DNA of 64,000 bases, taken from positions 14,703 to 78,702 of the forward strand of contig PBQX02000116.1 in the NCBI GenBank assembly GCA_002725175.2. The letters run 5' to 3'. The position numbers and the translations under genes are program-made. This DNA is from CACKLF01 sp002725175 (GTDB taxonomy: Bacteria; Pseudomonadota; Alphaproteobacteria; Rhodobacterales; Rhodobacteraceae). Within the stretch, counting starts at the first letter, position 1; each line of letters opens with the position of its first letter. A model generated the notes under the pieces. It did no database searches and was not told the origin of the DNA. It saw nothing but the letters and a program-made list of their open reading frames with translations. Below are positions 8,836 through 17,294 of this stretch, in pieces.

Positions 8836-10050
8836 TTGAGTGGCCCCTTAGAAGGTGTGAAAGTATTAGATTTGACGGCCATGATTTCTGGCCCAACTGC
8901 TACTATGATTCTGGCTGATCAAGGAGCCCAGGTCATAAAAATAGAAAATCCTAAGTTTGGAGATTACACTAGGATAGTATCTACAAATAGAAACGGGTTC
9001 TCTGCTGCTTTTTTAAATAATAATAGAAACAAATATTCAGTTGCAATTAACTTGAAAGACAAAGATGGAGTAGATCTTTTAAAAAAAATGGTAAAAGACA
9101 GTGATGTTTTTATACAAAATTTCAGGCCTGAGGTAGCTGACCGCATGGGTTTGGGGGAAAAAGTTTTAAGAGCCATTAACCCCTCACTAATTTATGTTTC
9201 TATATGTGGCTTTGGTTTTTCTGGACCCTATGCTCAAAAACCCGTTTATGACCCACTTGTTCAAGCGCTTTCAGGTCTTACGACAGTTCAAGCTGGTTCA
9301 GATGAGGAAAGGCCACGACTTGTTAGAACAATCCTACCTGATAAATTAACGGGTTATGCGACGGCACAAGCAATATGTGCTTCTCTTTTTCAAAAGCTCA
9401 AATCAGGTAAGGGAGATCATATTAGAGTTTCCATGTTAGACACTGTCTTAGCATTTTTATGGGGCTCAGATATGGGGGGACATACATTTGTTGGGGATGA
9501 ATATGAAAAAGAAACTGCACAAAGTTTTATCGACTTAATTTATGAAACTGCAGACGGATTCATTAGTGTTGCTGTTCAGTCGGACAAAGAGTGGGAAGCT
9601 TTATGTAATGCATTTGGAAAAAAGGAATTGATAAACGATGAAAGATTTTTTACTGCAGAGTTGAGACATAGAAACATAGATGATCGCTTAAGGTTAACGC
9701 AGGAGACGCTGAAAGAAAAAAAATCAGTTGAGTGGTTAGAAATTCTTACGAAATATGATGTGCCTTGTGCTCCAGTTTTGACAAGGAAAGAAGCCATTCG
9801 CCATCCTCAAGTAGTCAATAACAAATCTATCATAGAAATAAACCATTCTGAGGCTGGAAGAATAAGGCAGTGTGTTCCAGCACCTAGATTTTCTCAATTT
9901 CCTGTTTCATTTATGAGAGATGCTCCTCCCCTGGGCGGCGACACAGAGAAAATTCTACTGCAATTTGGACTTTCAGAAGAAGAAATAAATAGTTTAATTC
10001 AAAAGAAAGTATTAGCTGCGCCAAAAATCTCAAGTGAAGAAAATGTCTAA
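8836..10050 (+). CDS. CaiB/BaiF family (class III) CoA-transferase
   Basis: Class III CoA-transferases move CoA between carboxylic acids through aspartyl-CoA intermediates. Family signatures are LEGVKVLDLTAMISGP at the N-terminus, LADQGAQVIKIE, NNRNKYSVAINLK, DVFIQNFRPEVADRMGLG and SMLDTVLAF, whose aspartate is in the position of the catalytic Asp. The 404-residue length is normal. The frame opens at GTG 8824, but the GTGGAGG at 8824-8830 looks like the ribosome-binding site for TTG at 8836. The gene overlaps the start of the following glutathione transferase, so the two are probably co-transcribed. The acyl substrate cannot be told from sequence. Confidence 0.88.
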   Translation: MSGPLEGVKVLDLTAMISGPTATMILADQGAQVIKIENPKFGDYTRIVSTNRNGFSAAFLNNNRNKYSVAINLKDKDGVDLLKKMVKDSDVFIQNFRPEVADRMGLGEKVLRAINPSLIYVSICGFGFSGPYAQKPVYDPLVQALSGLTTVQAGSDEERPRLVRTILPDKLTGYATAQAICASLFQKLKSGKGDHIRVSMLDTVLAFLWGSDMGGHTFVGDEYEKETAQSFIDLIYETADGFISVAVQSDKEWEALCNAFGKKELINDERFFTAELRHRNIDDRLRLTQETLKEKKSVEWLEILTKYDVPCAPVLTRKEAIRHPQVVNNKSIIEINHSEAGRIRQCVPAPRFSQFPVSFMRDAPPLGGDTEKILLQFGLSEEEINSLIQKKVLAAPKISSEENV

Positions 10051-10681
10051 ACCAATAGACTTCTATTTCTCACCGACACCTAATGGTTGGAAAATTAGCA
10101 TAATGCTTGAAGAGTGTGAGTTGCCTTATAATACCATCTTAATGGATTTGAAGAAGGGAGATCAATTTCAATCAGATTTTCTGCGAATTAGTCCTAATAA
10201 TCGTATGCCAGCTATTGTTGATTACAGTGAGAAAAGTGCCCCGGTGACCGTTTTTGAATCTGGGGCTATTCTTTTATATCTTGCTGAAAAAACTGGAAAG
10301 TTTATCCCAAATTCGAAGTTAGGTAAGAAGAAAGTAATGGAGTGGCTTTTCTGGCAAGTTGGCAATTTGGGCCCCATGGGAGGGCAGCATAGTCATTTTT
10401 GGAATTATGCTCCAGAATCTGAAAAAGATGGTTATGCTGCTAATAGATACGCTGAAGAATATGATCGTTGCTTTGAAGTCCTTGAGCGACAACTGGATGG
10501 CCAGGAGTACATTGTAAATGAATACTCTATAGCAGACATAATTTCCTGGCCATGGGTTTTGATAGCAAAAGCTATGGGGAGGTCACTTGATGCCTATCCT
10601 AATGTCGCCAATTGGCGGCAACGTGTGAAGGAACGGCCTGCAGTTAGGAAAGGCGTGGATTTAATGCGGACAAAAAGCTGA
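10043..10681 (+). CDS. Glutathione S-transferase (YfcG/Ure2-like)
   Basis: This is a two-domain glutathione transferase. The N-terminal thioredoxin-like domain shows DFYFSPTPNGWKISIMLEE, the cis-proline region NNRMPAIVD and ESGAILLYLAEK. The C-terminal helical domain shows WQVGNLGPMGGQ and SIADIISWPW. The glycine-rich GPMGGQ with a preceding asparagine-containing loop resembles the Nu-class/YfcG group, which has disulfide reductase activity in E. coli. ATG at 10043 gives MSKPID; GTG at 10034 is also possible. It overlaps the end of the CoA-transferase by 8 bases and so is translationally coupled to it. It faces maiA with only 14 bases between the stops. Confidence 0.85.
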   Translation: MSKPIDFYFSPTPNGWKISIMLEECELPYNTILMDLKKGDQFQSDFLRISPNNRMPAIVDYSEKSAPVTVFESGAILLYLAEKTGKFIPNSKLGKKKVMEWLFWQVGNLGPMGGQHSHFWNYAPESEKDGYAANRYAEEYDRCFEVLERQLDGQEYIVNEYSIADIISWPWVLIAKAMGRSLDAYPNVANWRQRVKERPAVRKGVDLMRTKS

Positions 10682-10695
10682 CCTTATTTATCACT

Positions 10696-11331
10696 TTAGC
10701 TTGGTTTAAAAAAATCCGGATGAGCATTAATGAAAGCTGGGTGTTTATTGCAAGACTGTATGATCGAATTAATTCGTGATAAATGAGCTATATCTACTTC
10801 CCATCTCATAGCGTTGTAAATTTGTGGAATAAGACATATGTCAGGAAGTGATGGTGTGTCACCTACGCTGTAACTTCCCTTTGGAAAATCCTCTAATAGC
10901 TTTTCAAATGCTTCAAGTCCAGGGCCGATAAATTTTTTCATCCACTTTTTTTTGTAATTTTCCTCTCCAGAAATTTCTTCTGCAAAAGATGACACTGAGA
11001 GGTTACATATGGGGTGTATGTCAATAGCTATAGCATAAGCTAATGCGGTCACCCTTGCCCTCTTAGCATGGTCTTTGGGTAACAAGTCTAATCCTCTGGT
11101 GTCATTTAAGTATTCAATAATAGACAAAGACTGTGTAAATGATTTGTTATCAATATTAATTACTGGGACAAAACTTTGGGGATTCCGTTTTAAGTGGTTC
11201 TCTAATCTATGATCGCCCTTAAAAATATCGACTGATACTGTTTCAAAAGGTAAGCCAGCGAGATTTAATGCGATTCTTACTCTATAACTAGCGGAGGATC
11301 TCCAGTAGTCATACAACGTAATTTTAGACAA
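10696..11331 (-). CDS. maiA: Maleylacetoacetate isomerase (zeta-class GST)
   Basis: The enzyme isomerises 4-maleylacetoacetate to 4-fumarylacetoacetate with glutathione, the middle step of tyrosine/homogentisate degradation. The N-terminal YWRSSASYRVRIALNL is the zeta-class signature, with the SSxS catalytic stretch. QSLSIIEYL and the C-terminal PSLPDICLIPQIYNA follow, and the 211-residue length is typical. The start is TTG at 11331 with an AAGGAG site upstream, inside the last codons of the DUF2783 gene. It is the distal gene of the leftward hmg cluster. Confidence 0.92.
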   Translation of the reverse strand: MSKITLYDYWRSSASYRVRIALNLAGLPFETVSVDIFKGDHRLENHLKRNPQSFVPVINIDNKSFTQSLSIIEYLNDTRGLDLLPKDHAKRARVTALAYAIAIDIHPICNLSVSSFAEEISGEENYKKKWMKKFIGPGLEAFEKLLEDFPKGSYSVGDTPSLPDICLIPQIYNAMRWEVDIAHLSRINSIIQSCNKHPAFINAHPDFFKPS

Positions 11332-11334
11332 TTT

Positions 11335-11526
11335 CTATCTCCTTTTTGCTATTTCCAAAGCCTCTGCCAATATTTCAGGGTCACCAACTTGATTGGATAG
11401 AATTAGAATTAGTCTCGAATTAAATTCAATACTTTCTTCCTCACTTAGGCCTTCGTGGGCAGCTATGAGTTTAGAATAAAATTCATCATTATTTTTTATA
11501 TTTGGTTTTAAATTAATTTTTCCCAT
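11335..11526 (-). CDS. DUF2783 domain small protein
   Basis: This 63-residue protein has the DUF2783 pattern: a DEFYSKLIAAHEGLSEEES stretch, then NSRLILILSNQVGD and a short C-terminal helix. As I recall, family members are small soluble proteins of unknown function that often lie beside flavin-dependent aromatic hydroxylases. That is the case here: its ATG overlaps the end of the monooxygenase gene at 11526, and maiA follows directly. A role as an accessory subunit or stabiliser of the hydroxylase is inference from this tight coupling. Confidence 0.8.
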   Translation of the reverse strand: MGKINLKPNIKNNDEFYSKLIAAHEGLSEEESIEFNSRLILILSNQVGDPEILAEALEIAKRR

Positions 11527-13134
11527 TAGTTACCCGTAGCTTTTTTTAGTGCTTCTAACAAAATTTCCTTATCGTAACTTGGCCATCTTCCAGCTATATG
11601 CTGATCAGGGCGTAAAAGGTAAACGGCTTCTTTATATTGGCCTAAGAATCTATCACGCATCAAATCTTTATTTTCATCCCCTTCTGTGATTTCGATGGTT
11701 TTTACAGGTAAGAATAAATCTTCTAAAGTTTCAGTAATTTTACAATTAAAAGTCAACACACAAAATTGGTTTCCAGTTTTATTCAATAGGTAGTCATCAT
11801 GAAAAGGCAGGTCTGGACATGGAGCGCCCACCCTTGACCTTGTGGGGTTTTTCATTCCATCCAAGCTGTTTAGGCTTGAATTATCATAAGTTGAGGGTGT
11901 TGATAACCTTCCTGAATTGACTAATGGTCTAGCAAAATCATATCTTTCAGAGAGCTCAAGTACCGCATTTCGAAACGCCATACTGATTTTTGATTTGGGT
12001 GTTATGAAGTCCGTAGATCGTGAGGAATTAGTAATATTTTCTTCGGCTGCAAAAACGCGCTCGAAGTTATAGCTATCCAGTAAGCTTAATGGTGCCTTCT
12101 CCTCCAGTACAAGTTTCAATTTCCAACAAAGGTTGTCAACATCTTGTACTCCTGAATTAGCCCCTCTCGCTCCAAAAGGTGAAACTTGGTGTGCACTATC
12201 TCCAGCAAATAAAATTCTACCATGTTTAAACTTTTCCATTTTCATGCATTGAAAAGTATAAATACTGACCCATTCAAGCTTAAAATTTACATCTTCACCT
12301 AGCATGGCCTTCAATCTTGGTATAACGTTTTCTTCTCTTTTTTCTGTTTCTTTATCTATGTCCCAACCTAGTTGTAAATCTATTCTCCAAACCCCATCTG
12401 GTTGTTTGTGAAGTAATGCTGATTGCCCTTTATTGAAAGGAGGATCAAACCAGAACCGCCTTTCAGTTGGGAATTCCGCGTCCATTGTTACATCTGCGAT
12501 CAAAAAATTATCTTCAAAAATTTGCCCGTCAAAGTCTAATCCCAATGAGGATCTAACAGTACTTTTAGGTCCATCGCATGCGATTAGCCAGTCGCAAGAT
12601 AATGAATAATTTCCGTCCATGGTATTAATATTGAGGGTTACTTTTTCAGGCTCATTTATTACTTCCTCAACTTTATTGCCTCCCCTAATTTCAATGGAGT
12701 AACCTTTTTCTTGAAGCTCCCTAATCCGTGAAACCAAGTATTCCTCTACGTAATATTGTTGCAGGTTAATAAATGCAGGATATTGATGCCCGTCTTCGGG
12801 AAGTAGGTTAAATTCATAAACTTTTTTATTGTCAAAAAAAAACTTTTCCTAGGTTCCAAATTACACCTTTATCAAGCATTTTTTTACCAACCCCTAGCCG
12901 CTCAGAGATTTCTAAAGCCCTTTTTGATACACAGATTGCTCTGCTTCCGTTGCTAACTTTGTCACTTTCGTCAAGTACTAAGACTTCCACTCCTTGAATA
13001 GCAAGGTCAATTGCAGCACTTAGTCCAACAGGTCCCGCTCCAATTATTAGGACTCTGTAATGTCTTAAATTTTTAGAATCCTGGTCTGTTGATTTTTGGT
13101 ATTTATATAATGGGGTATTAAAGATCTGATACAA
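11526..13134 (-). CDS. FAD-dependent aromatic monooxygenase (MhpA-like), frameshifted at a T9 tract
   Basis: Two frames together encode one protein of about 535 residues. The N-terminal piece (13134-12832) has the FAD-binding VLIIGAGPVGLSAAIDLA and the ESD...GSRAICVSKRALE segment. The C-terminal piece (in the other frame from upstream of 12737) has the CDGPKSTVRSSLG motif, the FAD ribose motif LFAGDSAHQVSPFGARGANSG and a thioredoxin-like tail. They are joined at a run of nine A on the plus strand (12834-12842). Removing one base gives a seamless reading through FFDNKKVYEF and INLQQYYVEEYL. The enzyme belongs to the 3-(3-hydroxyphenyl)propionate hydroxylase group. Its place in the hmg cluster suggests ring hydroxylation that yields homogentisate or a related diphenol (inference). 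The frameshift could be an assembly error, slippage or a real mutation. TTG start at 13134. Confidence 0.82.
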
Positions 13135-13176
13135 CTGTTTAGCCTTATTTATTTCCTCGGTCAGAAATTCTAAAAT

Positions 13177-14127
13177 TTATCCCTGAAGTTCATCCCACAT
13201 TTCTAAATCCCTTTGGGCAGTCCAAATTCTTGGATGGTCAATTCCCCTAGCTTCATCAAAAGCTCTAGAAACATTAAAGGGTAAGCAGTGTTCATATATA
13301 GCGTAGTCTGAAAATTTATGATCACATTCAGATCTTACTAAATCCCAAGCCTCCTTAAGAGTTCCATTTTTTGAAGCAATATTTACAACAGGACGATAGG
13401 TGCTTTCTACAAAATCTCTAGTACATTCAATTGCTTCATTAACCAATTCAGTACCTATTAAGGCATCTCCTCGACCAGGAGCAATGGCATTTAAATGGTA
13501 GGACTTTATTTTGTTTAACGTGTTGCCCCAATCAGAAAAATGACCATCACCGCAGTAGCAGGCTGATTTATATTCAACAATATCACCAGTAAACATAACG
13601 TTTTGGTCTGGGACATGTATCACTATGTCTCCAGCAGTATGTGCCCTTCCAAGGTGTTTTATATCAACTCTTCTATTTCCCAAATAAATGGTCATTGAGT
13701 CACTAAAAGTTGTTGTAGGCCATGTCAGGCCAGGAATTTTTTCGTGACCTTCAAATAATCGAGGAAAGCGTTGAAATTCGCTATCCCAATCCTCTTGCCC
13801 ACGTTCGACAACCATTGATCTAGCGGTGTCAGACATTATTATTTCATTTGCGCCATATGTTGAAGCGCCTAAAACTCTAACTGCATGATAGTGTGTTAAT
13901 ACTATATGGTTTATCGGCTTGTCAGTAACTTTTCTGATCTCCGCAACAACTTTCTCAGCTAGTAATGGAGTTGCTTGCGCCTCTATTACCATTACGCTTT
14001 CATCGCCAATAATTACACCAGAATTCGGATCTCCTTCAGCTGTAAAAGCATAAAGACCTTCACCAATTTCAGTAAAGCTAATTTTCTTTTCATCCATATC
14101 ATTCTGTGATGCAAATTTCTTAACCAT
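13177..14127 (-). CDS. MBL-fold metallo-hydrolase with only one complete metal site
   Basis: The 316-residue protein has the metallo-beta-lactamase fold pattern. Metal ligands in order are H79 and H81 (THYHAVR), H163 (RAHTAGD) and D182 (FTGD). The canonical HxHxDH is HYHAVR here, so the Asp and third His are V83 and R84, and the C-terminal His position is R219 in PGRGD. Site 1 ligands are kept and site 2 ligands are replaced, which suggests a mononuclear or non-hydrolytic enzyme. It lies between fahA and the flavin monooxygenase with 19-base spacing to fahA and an AAGGA site, so it belongs to the hmg operon. The substrate is unknown; a thioester or lactone from the aromatic pathway is a guess. 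Confidence 0.82.
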   Translation of the reverse strand: MVKKFASQNDMDEKKISFTEIGEGLYAFTAEGDPNSGVIIGDESVMVIEAQATPLLAEKVVAEIRKVTDKPINHIVLTHYHAVRVLGASTYGANEIIMSDTARSMVVERGQEDWDSEFQRFPRLFEGHEKIPGLTWPTTTFSDSMTIYLGNRRVDIKHLGRAHTAGDIVIHVPDQNVMFTGDIVEYKSACYCGDGHFSDWGNTLNKIKSYHLNAIAPGRGDALIGTELVNEAIECTRDFVESTYRPVVNIASKNGTLKEAWDLVRSECDHKFSDYAIYEHCLPFNVSRAFDEARGIDHPRIWTAQRDLEMWDELQG

Positions 14128-14146
14128 ATTCTATTCCTTACTTAAT

Positions 14147-15382
14147 TTATTTTTCTGCTGGCAAAATTCTTCCAGAACATGTTCCAAAACCAATAGAATA
14201 ATTGGAGCCATTACATTGTCCTCGTAAAGTTAATATATCCCCATCCTCAAGAAATGTTCGAGTTTCATTATTCTCAAGCTTTATGGGCTCTTTTCCACCC
14301 CAACTTAATTCAAGCATACTTCCACGCTGACTTTTCTCTTCACCGGAAATAGTTCCTGAGCCTATTAGATCGCAAACATTCATTGGACATCCGCTAGAGG
14401 TATGGTGAGCTATTTGCTGGGCTGATGAATAATACATTTCACTAAAATTTGTGGTTGATAGAACTAGTTCACTTGATTTTTGTGTTTGTATGTAAGTTGA
14501 CAGTTCAATGTCATATAACATCGGTTTTGTATCTTTTAGGTATGGTAAAAGCTCATATTCTCGCTTAGGGGTTGAGCATCTAAAAGGTTCTAGTGCATCT
14601 TTTGTTACAATCCAAGGACTAATGCTAGTGGCTGTGGCTTTAGCTTGAAATGGACCCAATGGAACGTATTCCCAAGCTTGAATGTCTCTGGCTGACCAAT
14701 CATTTAAAATAACATATCCAAAAATCATGTCATCAGCTTGGTCAACTGAAACGGGTCCATTACTTCCCTTGCCAACAATTGCTCCCATTTCTAATTCAAA
14801 ATCGAATCGCCGACTTGGTAAGAATTTTGGTATATCAAAATCAGGTCCCTTTAGTTGACCCTGTGGTCGACGTATATCCGTCCCAGATACTACAACAGAT
14901 GATGCCCTTCCATTATATCCAATTGGCATATGGAGCCAGTTTGGAGGGAGAGCATTTTCTGGACCTCTAAACATTGTGCCAACGTTTTGTGCATGATTTC
15001 GGCCAGAATAAAAATCAGTATACTCTGCTACTTTAATAGGCAGATGCATAGTTGCATCAGTTGCTTTATATATCAACTTGAGTATTTCTTCTTTTTTGCT
15101 GAAATCCTTGTGGAGGTATTCGATGAGCTTTTGCCGCAATTCAGTCCATTTTTCTTCTCCTAAGGTGATAAAATCATTCCAGTAAGGGCTTGCAAATACA
15201 CCATCAAAATTTATATGTCCCTCGCTTTCCATGGCCTTTAGATCTAAAATCATATCTCCGATCCTAACTCCACATCTAGGGCCGTCTTTTTTTGTGGAAA
15301 AAACTCCATAAGGAAGATTGTTCAGTGGAAAAGAATTATTCGGAACGTTAGCCGTTTCAACCCAACTTAAAATTAAAGACAA
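14147..15382 (-). CDS. fahA: Fumarylacetoacetase
   Basis: It hydrolyses fumarylacetoacetate to fumarate and acetoacetate, the last step of the homogentisate route. The 411-residue length and layout fit full-length fumarylacetoacetase: an N-terminal beta domain with NNLPYGVFST, then the FAH domain with YTDFYSGRNHAQNVG, GPDFDIPKF...FDFELEMGAIVGKG and YVILNDWSARDIQAWEYVPLG. The metal-binding acidic residues are in DFYS and FELEMG, and the catalytic His is in RNHA. The start is TTG at 15382 with GGGAGAA upstream. The gene sits between hmgA and the MBL gene in one leftward operon. Confidence 0.95.
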   Translation of the reverse strand: MSLILSWVETANVPNNSFPLNNLPYGVFSTKKDGPRCGVRIGDMILDLKAMESEGHINFDGVFASPYWNDFITLGEEKWTELRQKLIEYLHKDFSKKEEILKLIYKATDATMHLPIKVAEYTDFYSGRNHAQNVGTMFRGPENALPPNWLHMPIGYNGRASSVVVSGTDIRRPQGQLKGPDFDIPKFLPSRRFDFELEMGAIVGKGSNGPVSVDQADDMIFGYVILNDWSARDIQAWEYVPLGPFQAKATATSISPWIVTKDALEPFRCSTPKREYELLPYLKDTKPMLYDIELSTYIQTQKSSELVLSTTNFSEMYYSSAQQIAHHTSSGCPMNVCDLIGSGTISGEEKSQRGSMLELSWGGKEPIKLENNETRTFLEDGDILTLRGQCNGSNYSIGFGTCSGRILPAEK

Positions 15383-15423
15383 AATATTTCTCCCAATTTT
15401 ATTACTGATTTACTTCTATTCAT

Positions 15424-16770
15424 TTAATATGAAAAGTTTTTTTCTATATCTGACCAGCAGTCAATATAATTTTCTTGTATCGGTGCTTCCTTAGCAGAGT
15501 ATTGTGTAAGATGTTGTGGGAACCTAGTTTCAAACATAAATGACATGGTGTTTTCCATCTTTGCAGGAACTAGTTCTGAATTAGAAGCTTTCTCAAACGC
15601 TTCTTTATCTGGTCCATGAGGTAGCATCATATTGTGAAGACTAACGCCCCCAGGAATGAAACCCTCTGGTTTAGCATCATATTGTCCATAAATATTTCCC
15701 ATTAATTCCGACATGATATTTTTATGGTACCAGGGTGGTCGAAAGGTATTTTCGGCTACCGACCACCTTTCCCTGAAGAGAACAAAATCTATATTTGCAG
15801 TTCCTTCAATACCGGAAGGTGCTGTGAGGACGGTATAAATAGAGGGGTCAGGGTGGTCAAAAAGAACTGCTCCAACAGGGCAATAGTCTGAGAGGTTATA
15901 TTTACAAGGTGCATAATTTCCATGCCATGCAACAACATCGAGTGGACTATGGCCTATTTCAGTACTATGGAATTGACCGCACCATTTAATCGTTACCTTT
16001 GACGGTGTTTCTTTGTCTTCAAAATGAGCAATAGGTGTTTTAAAGTCTCTTCGATTTGCCATACAGTTGGCACCTATTGGGCCTCTATTAGGAAGGCCAA
16101 ATTTTTGGCCATAATTTTCACAAATAAATCCGCGGCAAGGCCCACTAATTACCTCCACTTTATAAAGGAGCCCTCTCGGAATTATTATTATATCTTTAGG
16201 AGAAGCATGAATTACCCCAAGTTCAGTAGCAAATCTAATTTCACCTTCCTGCGGCACAATCAGGAGTTCTGAATCTGCAGAATAAAAATATTCGTCAACC
16301 ATTGAATCTGTTACTAGGTAAACGTGACTTGCCATTCCTACCTGAGTGTTTACATCTCCGGCAGTCGTCATAGTTCTTATGCCTGTTATCCAATTCTTAG
16401 GCTTGTTATCATGAGGAAGGGGGTCCCATCTATATTGGCCAAGACTGATAATATCTTGAATGACATTTGGGGCAGATTTCCAAAAAGGAACATCAATTTT
16501 TTTATAACGATGAGAATGTTTGACTGAAGGTCGAATACGGTAGCACCAAGTTCTTTCATTCTGGTGGCCTGGCGCAGTAAATGCTGTTCCAGACAACTGT
16601 TCTCCGTAAAGCCCATAACTACATTTTTGTGGACTGTTTCTACCCTGGGGCAGCGCTCCTGGCAGCGCTTCTGTTTCAAAGTCATTCCCAAAACCGGACA
16701 TGTAGGAAATTTCATTACTATCCAAGGGAGTTTTGTGTTTAATTTGATTTTTTGGAATAGAACGATTCAT
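15424..16770 (-). CDS. hmgA: Homogentisate 1,2-dioxygenase
   Basis: This Fe(II) ring-cleaving dioxygenase opens homogentisate to maleylacetoacetate. The 448 residues match the family. The N-terminal YMSGFGNDFETEALPGALP is highly typical, followed by QNSPQ-type SPQKCSYGLYGEQLSGTAFT, and the iron-site region has RPPWYHKNIMSELMG (metal His and Glu) and GGVSLHNMMLPHGPD (metal His). ATG is preceded by AAGGAGG. It is the first gene of the leftward catabolic operon and is divergent from a MarR regulator, with an inverted repeat in the 74-base gap. Confidence 0.97.
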   Translation of the reverse strand: MNRSIPKNQIKHKTPLDSNEISYMSGFGNDFETEALPGALPQGRNSPQKCSYGLYGEQLSGTAFTAPGHQNERTWCYRIRPSVKHSHRYKKIDVPFWKSAPNVIQDIISLGQYRWDPLPHDNKPKNWITGIRTMTTAGDVNTQVGMASHVYLVTDSMVDEYFYSADSELLIVPQEGEIRFATELGVIHASPKDIIIIPRGLLYKVEVISGPCRGFICENYGQKFGLPNRGPIGANCMANRRDFKTPIAHFEDKETPSKVTIKWCGQFHSTEIGHSPLDVVAWHGNYAPCKYNLSDYCPVGAVLFDHPDPSIYTVLTAPSGIEGTANIDFVLFRERWSVAENTFRPPWYHKNIMSELMGNIYGQYDAKPEGFIPGGVSLHNMMLPHGPDKEAFEKASNSELVPAKMENTMSFMFETRFPQHLTQYSAKEAPIQENYIDCWSDIEKNFSY

Positions 16771-16791
16771 TGATGCCTCCTTAAAAGGTAA

Positions 16792-16824
16792 TAGTTACTA
16801 ATATAACAGTTGTTTTTGTAACTA
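16792..16824. promoter_or_regulatory. Candidate MarR-type operator between hmgA and its regulator
   Basis: The 74-base divergent gap holds a perfect 7-base inverted repeat, TAGTTAC at 16792-16798 and GTAACTA at 16818-16824. A second overlapping pair is GTTGT (16809-16813) with ACAAC (16825-16829). The position between hmgA and a marR gene is where an HmgR-type repressor would bind and control both directions. Binding itself is inference. Confidence 0.5.
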
Positions 16825-16844
16825 ACAACATGTAATGCTTTACT

Positions 16845-17285
16845 ATGCAAAAAAACAATTTTTTTTTAATAGAAGATTTTCTTCCTTATATATTAACTCA
16901 GGCTGCTGAGACAGTAAGTGCCAATTTTCAGGCCTTTTATAAAGGAAAATATGGAATTTTAAGAACCGAGTGGCGTGTGTTATTTCACCTTGGTAATTTT
17001 GGTCAAATGACAGCGAGAGATATAGGTATTAATGCAAAAACGCATAAAACAAAAATAAGTCGGGCAGTATTTCGTTTAGAAAAAAAGAAATATCTCAAAA
17101 GAACGACATCGGAAGAAGATAGAAGGGTAGAATTTCTATCGCTTACTGAAAAGGGCATAGCTGTATATAATGATTTGAAAAAAGAAGCAGAAGGATTTGA
17201 GAAGAGGATAGTAAAAAATCTTACTGAAAGTGAGGTTCTTGTTTTAAGACAATGTTTGAAAAAACTAGAAGCGAATTTCGATTAG
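16845..17285 (+). CDS. MarR family transcriptional regulator (HmgR-like)
   Basis: This 146-residue winged-helix regulator has the MarR layout: an N-terminal dimerisation helix, the recognition region MTARDIGINAKTHKTKISRAVFRLEKKKYLKR and the wing SEEDRRVEFLSLTEKG. The wing's DRR arginines are typical for DNA contact. It is divergent from hmgA and 9 bases upstream of an aldehyde dehydrogenase gene. By analogy with HmgR in other proteobacteria it probably represses the homogentisate operon until homogentisate binds (inference). It may also control the downstream aldehyde dehydrogenase, with which it appears to be co-transcribed. Confidence 0.88.
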   Translation: MQKNNFFLIEDFLPYILTQAAETVSANFQAFYKGKYGILRTEWRVLFHLGNFGQMTARDIGINAKTHKTKISRAVFRLEKKKYLKRTTSEEDRRVEFLSLTEKGIAVYNDLKKEAEGFEKRIVKNLTESEVLVLRQCLKKLEANFD

Positions 17286-17294
17286 GAGGGCAAA

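Noticed and set aside
11526..13134. Two separate monooxygenase genes
   Set aside because: The two frames complement each other at a homopolymer and rebuild one family-length protein, so they are one gene.
16386..16715. 109-residue frame on the same strand as hmgA
   Set aside because: It is an alternative frame inside hmgA without its own ribosome-binding site or family match.
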